Source: an uncultured Eubacteriales bacterium
GTDB taxonomy: Bacteria > Bacillota > Clostridia > Oscillospirales > CAG-272
Length of the DNA: 64,000 nucleotides
Assembly: GCA_958414825.1 (NCBI GenBank)
Contig: CATYXQ010000003.1
Coordinates: 14,982 to 78,981, forward strand
Direction: 5' to 3'
Part shown: positions 39,412-47,913 of the stretch, piece after piece
Layout of the letters: every line of letters begins with the position of its first letter
How positions within the stretch are numbered: position 1 is the first letter of the stretch
Notes under the pieces: generated by a model
What the model was told of the DNA's origin: nothing
Databases searched by the model: none
The model's input: the letters and a program-made list of their open reading frames with translations, nothing else
Program-made: the position numbers and the translations under genes

Positions 39412-40557
39412 ATGACCGAAAAAAATATCGCCGAAATCGATCTTTCGGCGCTGCGGCACAATTTTACATATCTGCGCGGGAAGCTGCGCGCGGGCTGCGG
39501 CACGACCGAACCGATGTGCGTCGTCAAAGCCGACGCCTACGGCCACTCGGCAAAGCTCTGCGTCCCCGCGCTCTACGAAGCGGGCGCGCGGCATTTCGCC
39601 GTCTCCAGCCTTGAGGAGGCCGAGGAGGTCTACGCCATCCTCGGACGCACGGGCGCGCGCGCCGAAACCATCCTGATCCTTGGCTACACGCCGCCCGAAC
39701 CCGAAAATATCGCGGCGCTCGGACGGCACGGCGTAACGCAGGCGGTTTTCTCGCTCGAATACGCGAGGGCGCTCGACGCGGCGGCTGCGGCGCAGAACAC
39801 GCGCGTGGCCTGCCACATAAAGCTTGACAGCGGCATGAACCGCCTCGGCTTTGACACGCACGGCGAATGTATAGAGGACACCGTGCGCGCCGTCTGCGAG
39901 ACGGCGGCGCTGCGCGGGCTGCGGATCGACGGCGTCTTTTCGCACTTTGCCTGCGCGGACGAGCCCGGATCGGCGTTAACCCGCGTCCAGACCGAGCGCT
40001 ATCTGCGCGCTGTGCAGGCGTGCGAGGCCGCCGGACTTCGCTTTCCAAAAAAACACATCTGCAACAGCGCGGGCGCGCTCCGCCTGCCCGAACTTTATCA
40101 GGACTTTGTACGGCTGGGCATCGTACTCTACGGCCTGCCGCCGTCGGGCGAGGTTGCCGACCCGAATCTGATTCCCGTCATGCGCCTGAAGTCCCGCATT
40201 GCGCAGATCCACACGGTACATGCGGGCGACACGGTAAGCTACGGCGCGGAATTCTGCGCCGCTGCCGAAACCACGGTCGCAACCATTCCCATCGGATACG
40301 CGGACGGCTTTATCCGCGCCTATAAAAACGGCACGGTCATGATAGGCGGGCGTCCCGCGCCCCTGCTCGGCCGGATCTGCATGGATCAGTGCATGGCCGA
40401 CATAACCGGCATTCCCGCCGCCGTCGGAGACGAGGTCGGCATCTTTGACGCGGAGGGAAAGAACATCGAACGGCTCTGCCGCGCCGCCGGAACCATCAAC
40501 TATGAGGCGGTCTGCCTTGTAAGCCGGCGCGTTCGCCGCGTCCCCGTCGGCGTCTGA
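39412..40557 (+). CDS. alr: Alanine racemase
   Basis: 381 residues. PLP lysine K39 in VVKADAYGH, N-terminal AEIDLSALRHNFTYLR, the FSHFACAD motif, catalytic tyrosine Y277 in TVSYGAEFCA and the C-terminal GRICMDQCMADIT. It interconverts L- and D-alanine, supplying D-Ala for peptidoglycan. It starts 4 bases after the lipoprotein gene. Confidence 0.95.
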   Translation: MTEKNIAEIDLSALRHNFTYLRGKLRAGCGTTEPMCVVKADAYGHSAKLCVPALYEAGARHFAVSSLEEAEEVYAILGRTGARAETILILGYTPPEPENIAALGRHGVTQAVFSLEYARALDAAAAAQNTRVACHIKLDSGMNRLGFDTHGECIEDTVRAVCETAALRGLRIDGVFSHFACADEPGSALTRVQTERYLRAVQACEAAGLRFPKKHICNSAGALRLPELYQDFVRLGIVLYGLPPSGEVADPNLIPVMRLKSRIAQIHTVHAGDTVSYGAEFCAAAETTVATIPIGYADGFIRAYKNGTVMIGGRPAPLLGRICMDQCMADITGIPAAVGDEVGIFDAEGKNIERLCRAAGTINYEAVCLVSRRVRRVPVGV

Positions 40558-40631
40558 ATTTACCCGCGTTTTTCGGGCACGGTCTGCGTTTTCCCGCAGA
40601 TCCGCAAATTTTAAGATAAGGAGGCGGTTTC

Positions 40632-42143
40632 ATGCAGAAAAAACAGGTCTATCTGTTTCTTGTTTTCGCCATTCTTGCCGGACTGCTCGCAGGCGCGGCG
40701 CTGCTGATGGCCGCCTCAAAGCGGGTGGCCGACGTCAGCGATGAAAATGAGGAAATCCGCGCGTCCCTCACGGTTCTCTCCCCCACGCCCATCATTCCCC
40801 CCGACACGGACGGATTTACACTGTCCCTCTTATGCGACCGCGCCGCCTATCCGTATTTTACCGGGCAGGAGGACGGCGGCGGACTTGCGCGGCGCGTATG
40901 GCTGCGCAACAACCACTTGAAAGAAGAAACCGGCGTCACGCTGGATCTCTCGTATACCGCCGACTTTTACGCCGAAGCGACCGCCGACCTTTTGTCCGGC
41001 GACCGCCAGTACAACCTCTACGCCGCGGACGCAGCGCAGAATCTTTCAAAGCTGCTGGCCGCCGGATATCTTTCCGACACGTCGGACAGCGCATACATAC
41101 AGGATACGCGCCCCTGGTACGACGCCGCCGGCATGGACGAGCTTTCCCTGTTCGGCAAGCGCTATCTGATCTCCTCCGCCGCGCTGGACGCGCGGCAGGG
41201 CGCTACAGTTCTTCTGTATAACCGTTCGCTGCTCCGCCTGCTGGAAAATTCGGAAAACACGGCGCTGACCCTCTCGGCCTCGGCGCTCGACGGGCTTTTT
41301 ACCTTTGAAGAACTGCTGGCCGCGAGCAAAACGGCGGCGGCAGCTTATGCCAATCCCCCCTCCGTGCCGACGCTGATGGATCAGATGCAAACGGAGCGCG
41401 TTTTCGCCGAAGAAAAGTCAGCGCCCGAACCGAGCGCGCAGTCTGCGGCGGGCGCGCCGGACGGCGTGGGCTTTTACGGCCTTACGTTCGGCAGTGAGGA
41501 TGCTTTCGCGATTTACACCGCGCTCGGCGGCAGCTTTGCCGAATCCACATCGGACACGCCCGAAATTTCCGTGACGCTCGGCACGCTGCGGGACAAGCTT
41601 TCAGCCGTGATCGACCTGTCGATTGAGGACAGTGTGCGCGTCCACGCCGCCGCCTTTGAAAACGCGGCCTCGCTGTTCGGCGTCGCAAAGCTGTCCGAAG
41701 TGGAGACGATAAAAACCGCAATCAGCGACGTCGGCTTATTGCCGATGCCAAAGCAAAGCGTCACGGAGGATTACCGCTGCTTTGTGGATCTGCGCGGAAC
41801 GCCGGTTATGGCGATTCCATCCGGCGCGTCCGATATGCGCAAGATCGAATACCTGATCGACCGCATGGCCTTTCTGTCCTACGGATACATCGAGCCGCTT
41901 GTGCAAAAGAATCTCACGCAGGGCAATCCCGACGATGAGAAGATGCTTGAACTGATCTTCGACAGCGCGGTATACGACCTGTCCAACCTGTTTGGGTACG
42001 GAAGCATCGAGCGCCTTGCAGCCGACACGCTGGAAGCAAAGACGACCGACCGTTTAGCGCTCGACTACTACAACCGGCAGGCGCTCTATGAAAAGGCGTT
42101 TGAAATTATCGGAAAGCGGCTGGCAAAGCCGCCGGACGCATAA
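40632..42143 (+). CDS. Membrane-anchored solute-binding-like protein
   Basis: 503 residues. An uncleaved-looking N-terminal helix (residues 6-28, YLFLVFAILAGLLAGAALLM) without a lipobox, then a short linker and an extracellular domain. The order of segments parallels the lipoprotein at 25785: RRVWLRNNHLKEETGVTLDL, a YLISSAALDARQGATVLLYN strand, and DVGLLPMPKQSVTEDYRCFV opposite the other protein's DYGILPYPKYDIDQEEYYS. That makes it a divergent ABC solute-binding relative without permease genes. AAGGAGG precedes the ATG. Its role is unknown; a sensor or a degenerate binding protein are both possible. Confidence 0.6.
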   Translation: MQKKQVYLFLVFAILAGLLAGAALLMAASKRVADVSDENEEIRASLTVLSPTPIIPPDTDGFTLSLLCDRAAYPYFTGQEDGGGLARRVWLRNNHLKEETGVTLDLSYTADFYAEATADLLSGDRQYNLYAADAAQNLSKLLAAGYLSDTSDSAYIQDTRPWYDAAGMDELSLFGKRYLISSAALDARQGATVLLYNRSLLRLLENSENTALTLSASALDGLFTFEELLAASKTAAAAYANPPSVPTLMDQMQTERVFAEEKSAPEPSAQSAAGAPDGVGFYGLTFGSEDAFAIYTALGGSFAESTSDTPEISVTLGTLRDKLSAVIDLSIEDSVRVHAAAFENAASLFGVAKLSEVETIKTAISDVGLLPMPKQSVTEDYRCFVDLRGTPVMAIPSGASDMRKIEYLIDRMAFLSYGYIEPLVQKNLTQGNPDDEKMLELIFDSAVYDLSNLFGYGSIERLAADTLEAKTTDRLALDYYNRQALYEKAFEIIGKRLAKPPDA

Positions 42144-42252
42144 AAACAGAGCGCAGACGCGGGAGGTTCCAGATATATAAAATCCGCGAACGTCCGCAAA
42201 AGCAACCGTATGCCGCGATATAAAGAAAGAACGCCGCCAAAGGGGAATAACA

Positions 42253-42930
42253 ATGAAAGATCTTACCTGCTATGTACGAGGTAATCTGCTGGAAAAGTTT
42301 GAATTTCAAAATTACGGACACGCTTTAGAAATATTAAACGAAGCGTTTCCAAATGAATGGAATGAAATTCAGGACTGTTTGGAACAGTTATTCATTTCGA
42401 TAGATGATTTAAAAGCCGCCGGCGGGAATGAAACCGCAATACCGAAAAAATTTGACGACATTTTATATCCTCTTGGATGGCAGGAAATCAGAATTACCGG
42501 CGATTTACTGGTAAGACTTTACCCGCGCAAAGCAAATCAAAGAGGACGTTTTGCCGACAAACCGTTTGACGAGAAAATAATCGCAGGATATATAGACGGC
42601 CACAACATTGATTTTGTCAAAAGCAGAGTTGCCTTCGACTTGGAATGGAACAGCAAAGACCAAACATTTGATCGTGATTTATTGGCCATGCGCACTTATT
42701 TTGACTGCGGTTTGATCGAAGTCGGAATCATTGTAACCAGATCAAAAGAATTAAACGACATTTTCAAAGAGATTACAGACGAAAACTGCAAACCAATTAT
42801 GCCGAAATATGGAGCAAGTACAACGTGGATGGGAAAATTGGAATACAGGCTGAAATCCCGCAGAAACGGCGGCTGTCCTATTTTAGCCATTGGGATCAGA
42901 AAGCCTTGCATAGAAGGGTACTCGCTATGA
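42253..42930 (+). CDS. BglII/BstYI-type restriction endonuclease
   Basis: 225 residues. The segment HNIDFVKSRVAFDLEWNSKD followed by QTFDRDLLAMRTYFDCGLIE and VGIIVTRSKEL matches the catalytic core of the BglII/BstYI nuclease family (PF09195), with acidic residues D129 and E131 as likely metal ligands. Known members cut GATC-centred sites. The gene is strikingly AT-rich with A/T third positions, unlike its neighbours, so it was probably acquired recently. Its stop overlaps the methylase ATG (ATGA). GGGG 7 bases before the ATG is the ribosome site. No C (controller) gene is seen. Confidence 0.82.
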   Translation: MKDLTCYVRGNLLEKFEFQNYGHALEILNEAFPNEWNEIQDCLEQLFISIDDLKAAGGNETAIPKKFDDILYPLGWQEIRITGDLLVRLYPRKANQRGRFADKPFDEKIIAGYIDGHNIDFVKSRVAFDLEWNSKDQTFDRDLLAMRTYFDCGLIEVGIIVTRSKELNDIFKEITDENCKPIMPKYGASTTWMGKLEYRLKSRRNGGCPILAIGIRKPCIEGYSL

Positions 42931-43577
42931 CAAACGAAATTTTTGAAGCAACGGTAGAAAACTTCAGGCGTTATACCCATGGAAAGAAGTACAAAACAAT
43001 TTATGCGGATCCCCCGTGGCAATTTCAAAATCGAACGGGGAAAGTAGCGCCTGAACACAAACGGCTTTCCCGATACGGAACCATGACGCTGTCTGAAATT
43101 ATGCAAATGCCTGTCTCAGAGGTTGCAGATGAAAAAAGCCATTTATATTTGTGGGTTCCCAACGCTCTGCTGCCGGAAGGCTTAGCGGTTATGGAGGCAT
43201 GGGGATTTGAATACAAAACGAATCTTGTATGGGAAAAAATCCGAAAAGACGGTATGCCGGACGGAAGAGGCGTCGGATTTTACTTTAGAAATGTGACCGA
43301 AATTCTTTTATTCGGAATCAAAGGCGATAAAAACCGAACGCTTGATCCGGGAAGATCCCAGGTAAATCTAATCCGCGCCGCTAAAAGAGAACATTCAAGA
43401 AAGCCGGACGAATTTATTCCCTTGATTGAAAGCTGTTCATCTCCGCCGTTTTTAGAATTGTTTGCGCGGGGAAACAGAAGCGGATGGGATATGTGGGGCA
43501 ATCAGGCAACAGACAGTTATGAACCGACATGGAACACATATGCCAATCACACAGTTCCGACAGCCAAACCCGAATGA
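42927..43577 (+). CDS. MT-A70-family N6-adenine DNA methyltransferase
   Basis: 216 residues from ATG 42927, overlapping the nuclease stop. The catalytic DPPW is at residues 28-31 (YKTIYADPPWQFQN), followed by SHLYLWVPNALLPEGLAVME and VTEILLFGIKG, and the C-terminal SSPPFLELFARG SAM-binding-type motif. MT-A70 bacterial enzymes methylate adenine N6. Paired with the nuclease upstream it should protect the host at the cut site, so the site contains an adenine methylated by this enzyme. Composition is as AT-rich as the nuclease. Confidence 0.87.
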   Translation: MTNEIFEATVENFRRYTHGKKYKTIYADPPWQFQNRTGKVAPEHKRLSRYGTMTLSEIMQMPVSEVADEKSHLYLWVPNALLPEGLAVMEAWGFEYKTNLVWEKIRKDGMPDGRGVGFYFRNVTEILLFGIKGDKNRTLDPGRSQVNLIRAAKREHSRKPDEFIPLIESCSSPPFLELFARGNRSGWDMWGNQATDSYEPTWNTYANHTVPTAKPE

Positions 43578-43614
43578 TTTTTTCCAAAGCAAAAAAATTC
43601 ATGCGCAGCAAAAT

Positions 43615-43660
43615 CAAAATCCGCGCGCAAAAATGCGCGCCGGATTTTGCGCGCTTCTTT
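43615..43660 (+). terminator. Terminator after the restriction-modification pair
   Basis: CAAAATCCGCGCGC pairs with GCGCGCCGGATTTTG (one bulge) around AAAAAT; TTCTTTT follows a few bases on. It separates the island from aspS. Confidence 0.55.
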
Positions 43661-43742
43661 TGCGCGCCGCGCTGACCGGCAGAAAACGGCAGCCGACGGC
43701 CGCGTTAAAAATACACAACCGACGCCAAAGGAGAGAAAAACA

Positions 43743-45539
43743 ATGGCACAGCTATTACAGCAAAACGACGTCCGCACCTGCCGGTGCGGCGAACTGCGTT
43801 CAGCCGACCTCGGCAAAGAGGTCTGCCTGATGGGATGGGCGCAAAAACAGCGCGACCTCGGCTCCCTGATCTTTATCGACCTGCGCGACCGCAGCGGCGT
43901 CATTCAGCTCGCCGTGGACGAAACGACCGAAAAGGACGCCTTTAAAACCGCGTTTTCCGTCCGAAGCGAATTTGTACTCCTGGCGCGCGGCGTGGTCCGC
44001 GCCCGCGGGGAAGCCGCAGTCAATCACAATCTGCCGACCGGCGAAATCGAAGTCGCGGTGCGCGAGCTCCGCATCCTCTCGGCGTCCAAAACGCCTCCCT
44101 TTGCCATTGAGGAAAACAGCAACGTCCGCCCTGAGCTTCGCCTGACCTACCGTTATCTCGATCTGCGCCGCCCGGATTTGCAGCGCAACATCTTAGCGCG
44201 TTCGGCAATTACAAAAATCGCGCGCGACTACTATGCCGAGCAAGGCTTTGCAGACATTGAAACGCCCGCGCTGATTAAACCCACGCCTGAGGGCGCGCGC
44301 GACTATCTGGTTCCAAGCCGCGTGCATCCGGGCAAATTCTACGCGCTGCCCCAGTCGCCCCAGCTGTACAAGCAGCTTTTGATGGTGGCGGGCTTTGACC
44401 GCTACTTCCAGATCGCCCGCTGTTTCCGCGACGAGGACCTGCGCGCCGACCGTCAGCCGGAATTTACGCAGATCGACGTGGAGATGTCCTTTGTCCGTCA
44501 GGACGACGTGATCGGCGTGACCGAGGGCTTTTTGAAGCGCCTTTGGAAAGAATTTCTTGGAATCGAGCTTACGACGCCTCTGCCGCGGCTCACCTATAAG
44601 GAAGCGATGGAGCGCTTTGGCTCGGACAAGCCGGATATGCGCTTCGGCTTTGAACTCTGCGACATTTCCGATCTCGTCAGAAACTCCGGGTTCAAGGTAT
44701 TTTCCGGCGCGGTTGCGGCCGGCGGAAGCGTGCGCGCTGTCAACGTGCGCGGCGGCGCGTCCTTCTCCCGCAAGGAGATCGATTCGCTCGTCGAATTTGC
44801 GAAATCCTACCGCGCGCGCGGGCTTGCGTGGTCGAAATTCTCAGGCGGCGAGGTCTCGTCCTCATTCGCCAAGTTTCTGACCCCCGAAGAAAACGCCGCG
44901 ATTTCGGAGCGGCTCGGCGCTGACGACGGCGACCTGATTCTCATCTGCGCGGACAAAGATTCGGTCGTGTTCGACACGCTCGGCGCTTTGCGCGTCGAGT
45001 GCGCAAAGCGGCTCGGCCTGCTCGACCCGCACGACTTTAAATTCCTCTGGGTCACCGACTTCCCGCTCTTTGAATATTCTGAGGACGATGGGCGCTACTA
45101 CGCAATGCACCACCCGTTCACCATGCCAAACCCGGACGATCTCGACAAAATCGAGCGCGATCCGGCAAACGCGCGCGCCGTTGCCTATGACATTGTGCTC
45201 AACGGCACTGAACTCGGCGGCGGCTCTATTCGGATCCATGACCCTGAGATCCAGTCCCGCATGTTCCGCGCGCTCGGCATGAGCGAGGCCGAAGCGGCTG
45301 AAAAATTCGGCTTTTTGCTCGAAGCGTTCCAATACGGCGTTCCGCCGCACGGCGGCATGGCGTTCGGCCTCGACCGGCTTGTGACCCTCGCGCTCGGCCT
45401 TGAGGACATCCGCGACGTAATCGCGTTCCCGAAAGTGCAGAACGCCTCCGAACTGATGTCCGGATGCCCGTCGGCAACCGACGCAGCCGCGCTCGACGAG
45501 CTTTCAATTTCAGTCGTGCGCACAGAGGACGATGAATAA
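43743..45539 (+). CDS. aspS: Aspartate-tRNA ligase
   Basis: 598 residues from ATG 43743, set by AAAGGAGAG 8 bases upstream. Bacterial type: N-terminal OB fold (GWAQKQRDLGSLIFIDLRDRSG), class II core with motif 2 FRDEDLRADRQPEFTQIDVE, the inserted GAD domain of about 110 residues, and motif 3 GLDRLVTLALG. It charges tRNA-Asp. Since asnS is also present, a single-specificity enzyme is likely. It overlaps truB by 8 bases. Confidence 0.95.
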   Translation: MAQLLQQNDVRTCRCGELRSADLGKEVCLMGWAQKQRDLGSLIFIDLRDRSGVIQLAVDETTEKDAFKTAFSVRSEFVLLARGVVRARGEAAVNHNLPTGEIEVAVRELRILSASKTPPFAIEENSNVRPELRLTYRYLDLRRPDLQRNILARSAITKIARDYYAEQGFADIETPALIKPTPEGARDYLVPSRVHPGKFYALPQSPQLYKQLLMVAGFDRYFQIARCFRDEDLRADRQPEFTQIDVEMSFVRQDDVIGVTEGFLKRLWKEFLGIELTTPLPRLTYKEAMERFGSDKPDMRFGFELCDISDLVRNSGFKVFSGAVAAGGSVRAVNVRGGASFSRKEIDSLVEFAKSYRARGLAWSKFSGGEVSSSFAKFLTPEENAAISERLGADDGDLILICADKDSVVFDTLGALRVECAKRLGLLDPHDFKFLWVTDFPLFEYSEDDGRYYAMHHPFTMPNPDDLDKIERDPANARAVAYDIVLNGTELGGGSIRIHDPEIQSRMFRALGMSEAEAAEKFGFLLEAFQYGVPPHGGMAFGLDRLVTLALGLEDIRDVIAFPKVQNASELMSGCPSATDAAALDELSISVVRTEDDE

Positions 45540-46428
45540 TTCGGGCATTCTGATTCTCGACAAACCGGCCGGCATGACGTCGCACGACGTCGTAAACCGC
45601 GCGCGCAGTCTGTACGGCACAAGGCAGGTCGGACACACCGGCACGCTCGACCCAATGGCGACCGGCGTTCTGCCGCTGCTCGTGGGCCGCGCGGTCAAGG
45701 CCTCCGAATACCTGAGCGCGCGCGACAAGCGCTATGAGGCCGAGTTTTGTCTCGGCTTTGTGAGCGACACCGAAGACAGCGCCGGCACGCTCACAAAGAC
45801 CGGCGCGCCGATTCCCGAAAGCGAAGCGGTTCTGGCCGCCGCCGCCGCCATGCGCGGGCGCAGAATGCAGACCCCGCCGATGATAAGCGCGGTCAAAATC
45901 GGCGGAAAAAAGCTGCTCGACTACGCAAGGCAGGGGCAGACGCCGGAAATTCCGCCGCGGGAAATCGAAATCTATGAAATCGAAGCCGCGCCGCTTGAAA
46001 AGAATCTCTATACGCTATCCCTCTCCGTCTCCAAAGGCGCTTATGTGCGCACCATAATAGCCGACGTCGGCAAGGCGCTCGGCTGCGGCGCGGTAATGAC
46101 CGCACTGCGGCGCACACGCAGCGGAGATTTTTCGCTCGGCCAGGCGCACACGCTCGAAGAACTGGAGGCGCTTGATCCGGACGCGCGCCATGCGCTTCTC
46201 CTGCCCGTGGAAAGCGCGTTTTTGAACCTTGAAGCGCTCAATCTCCCCGACTTTTACGCGCGGCTGTGCAAAAACGGATGTGAAATCTATCAGAGCAGGC
46301 TCAAAAGCGCGCTTCCCGACGGCGCGCGCGTCCGGCTCTACGAACGGAACGTTTTCTTCGGACTGGGCGAGGTGCGCGCATATCCGGCGGGCAGCGCGGT
46401 CAAAATGATCAAGCTTTTTGCAGTATGA
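45532..46428 (+). CDS. truB: tRNA pseudouridine-55 synthase
   Basis: 298 residues. Start motif GILILDKPAGMTSHDVVNRAR and catalytic Asp40 in HTGTLDPMATGVLPLLVG. It makes pseudouridine 55 in the T loop of tRNAs. Overlap with aspS and closeness to pgeF indicate an operon. Confidence 0.95.
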   Translation: MNNSGILILDKPAGMTSHDVVNRARSLYGTRQVGHTGTLDPMATGVLPLLVGRAVKASEYLSARDKRYEAEFCLGFVSDTEDSAGTLTKTGAPIPESEAVLAAAAAMRGRRMQTPPMISAVKIGGKKLLDYARQGQTPEIPPREIEIYEIEAAPLEKNLYTLSLSVSKGAYVRTIIADVGKALGCGAVMTALRRTRSGDFSLGQAHTLEELEALDPDARHALLLPVESAFLNLEALNLPDFYARLCKNGCEIYQSRLKSALPDGARVRLYERNVFFGLGEVRAYPAGSAVKMIKLFAV

Positions 46429-46441
46429 AAGGTTAGATTCC

Positions 46442-47248
46442 ATGCAACAACGCACTGATTACAACGGCGTAACCTATTTTTATTCCGAGGCGCTCTATCC
46501 GGTTCGCCACGGCTTTTCCACAAGAATCGGCGGCCTTTCGCGCGCCGAGCATACAAAGTCTCTGAATCTCGGTTTTTACCGCGGAGACAAGGACATTATC
46601 GTACAAAAAAACGTCGAGCGCTTCTGCGAGGCGGTTGACGTTGATCCGCATACCCTGATCGTCATGCCCCAGATTCACTCCGCAAAGGTCACGGTCGTGG
46701 ACAAAACGCTCGGCGGCCACGGCATTTACACGCCCGCCTCGTTTGAGGGGGACGCGCTTGTCACCGATTCCATCGGAACGGCGCTCGGCGTGCGGGTGGC
46801 CGACTGCGTGCCGATTCTGTTAGCCGACCCGGGCGCAAAGGTCATTGCCGCCGTTCACGCCGGATGGCGCGGCACGGTGGAAAACATCGTCGGGCATACA
46901 ATAGCGAAAATGTGCTTTCTCGGCGCGTGCGCCGAAGATATCCGCGCCGCGATAGGCCCGCACATCTCCATGGCGCGCTATGAGGTCGGCGAGGACGTCG
47001 CGAAGCGCGTGCTGGACGTGCTCGGCGAGGAACGCCTGACGCTGCGCCATCTCCGCCCCGCAGGCGAGGCCGGAAAATTTCTCTGCGACCTCGGCGAGAT
47101 CAACAAAACGCTTCTTATAGCCGCCGGACTGCCCGAATCGGGCATTGATCTCTCGGCGCTCTGCACCTACGAGCATCCCGACCTGTTTTACTCGCACCGC
47201 CGCATGGGCGAGAAACGCGGCGCGATGATGGGCATGATCGCGATTTGA
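46442..47248 (+). CDS. pgeF: PgeF-type purine nucleoside phosphorylase / laccase-domain protein
   Basis: 268 residues from ATG 46442 (an in-frame TTG upstream lacks a ribosome site). The metal ligands expected for YfiH/PgeF are visible: H79 (PQIHSAKV), C122 (VADCVPILL) and H139 (VHAGWRGTV). E. coli YfiH/PgeF edits peptidoglycan precursors (removes wrongly added serine), while other members deaminate or phosphorolyse adenosine. It lies 13 bases after truB and ends at a terminator. Confidence 0.9.
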   Translation: MQQRTDYNGVTYFYSEALYPVRHGFSTRIGGLSRAEHTKSLNLGFYRGDKDIIVQKNVERFCEAVDVDPHTLIVMPQIHSAKVTVVDKTLGGHGIYTPASFEGDALVTDSIGTALGVRVADCVPILLADPGAKVIAAVHAGWRGTVENIVGHTIAKMCFLGACAEDIRAAIGPHISMARYEVGEDVAKRVLDVLGEERLTLRHLRPAGEAGKFLCDLGEINKTLLIAAGLPESGIDLSALCTYEHPDLFYSHRRMGEKRGAMMGMIAI

Positions 47249-47281
47249 GCGAAAAAAGTGCGCGGCCGCCTTTTTCCGCCG

Positions 47282-47318
47282 AAAAACCGCGCTTGCTTTC
47301 AGGCAAGCGCGGTTTTTT
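47282..47318. terminator. Bidirectional terminator
   Basis: AAAAACCGCGCTTGC pairs with GCAAGCGCGGTTTTTT around TTTCAG. It serves pgeF on plus and the XRE gene, which ends at 47334, on minus. Confidence 0.92.
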
Positions 47319-47333
47319 GTATCCATATTCAAT

Positions 47334-47555
47334 TTATTCGATCGTTTCATCCGTTTCATCTTTTTCATATCGAACAATGTCGGATAGCTCGCAGTCTAAT
47401 ATCGCACAGAGCTTATTCAGCGTATTCGTCGTGACATTTTCGTTGTTTCGGAGCTTGGAGATTGTTTTGGAATTGAATCCGTGATCCTCTCTCAAACGAT
47501 AGGTTGAAACCCCTTTTTCTTTCATGACCGCCCACAATCGATCATACCGTATCAT
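47334..47555 (-). CDS. Small XRE/Cro-type HTH regulator
   Basis: 73 residues, almost only the DNA-binding domain: MKEKGVSTYRLREDHGFNSK, TISKLRNNENVTTNTLNKLC and AILDCELSDIVRY match the five-helix Cro/CI-type fold (YozG-like). The acidic tail is EKDETDETIE. GAGGAGG lies 8 bases before the ATG. It is AT-rich. It is divergent from a perfect promoter at 47575-47603 whose -10 region lies within a palindrome, the natural place for it to bind and to control both its own gene and the mini-gene at 47639. Confidence 0.88.
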   Translation of the reverse strand: MIRYDRLWAVMKEKGVSTYRLREDHGFNSKTISKLRNNENVTTNTLNKLCAILDCELSDIVRYEKDETDETIE

Positions 47556-47574
47556 AAAATATTCCTCCTCACTA

Positions 47575-47603
47575 TTGACAATCTCTATTATGAACTATAT
47601 AAT
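47575..47603 (+). promoter_or_regulatory. Consensus promoter of the Cys-rich mini-gene
   Basis: TTGACA (47575-47580), 17 bases, TATAAT (47598-47603): perfect boxes and spacing, reading away from the XRE gene. Confidence 0.88.
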
Positions 47604-47609
47604 GTTCAT
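47590..47609. promoter_or_regulatory. Palindromic operator over the -10 box
   Basis: ATGAAC-TATATAAT-GTTCAT, a perfect 6-base inverted repeat enclosing the -10 box; a further half site GTTCAT lies at 47628-47633. It is the likely target of the XRE protein, which would block polymerase here. The binding is inferred. Confidence 0.6.
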
Positions 47610-47638
47610 ATATAAGCAGGCGATAGTGTTCATATTTT

Positions 47639-47772
47639 ATGGAGGAGTGTTATTTTGAACGAGAAACGGTAAACATTGTCTTGGAAACGGAAAACATACC
47701 GACGAAAACGGAGACCAAATTGAATGTTGTTGTGATGAATGTGATTATTATTTACAATGCTTCGATGAATAA
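47639..47772 (+). pseudogene. Frameshifted Cys-rich mini-protein gene
   Basis: The frame ending at TAA 47770-47772 encodes NGKHCLGNGKHTDENGDQIE and then CCCDECDYYLQCFDE: a Cys- and acid-rich tail that looks like a metal-binding knuckle, not random sequence. It has no usable start in its own frame (TGA at 47656-47658). A strong GGAGGAG (47641-47647) lies 7 bases before a TTG at 47655 in another frame that stops after five codons (MNEKR), and an ATG at 47639 opens the third frame. One single-base indel between about 47657 and 47672 would join a start to the Cys-rich tail, giving a protein of about 38-44 residues. It may be a true mutation, a programmed shift or a sequencing error. Confidence 0.55.
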
Positions 47773-47783
47773 AAATCCTGAAC

Positions 47784-47818
47784 AAAAAACCGCTTTTGCT
47801 ACTAAAGCAAAAGCGGTT
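47784..47818 (-). terminator. Terminator for the MFS gene
   Basis: AACCGCTTTTGCT pairs with AGCAAAAGCGGTT; the minus-strand side runs into TTTTTTG, so it ends the MFS transcript 96 bases after its stop codon. Confidence 0.75.
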
Positions 47819-47913
47819 GGGATATTAACAAAGTAAAAATATGCAGAAACGATTGCTTTCAAGTCGGTGTATGACGCCTTGAAATTCCCCTCATATCCGC
47901 GCGCACCGGCAAA

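Noticed and set aside
47639..47836. 65-codon frame starting at ATG 47639
   Set aside because: It runs through the Cys-rich coding stretch in another frame; its own product after the first few residues has no sensible composition.
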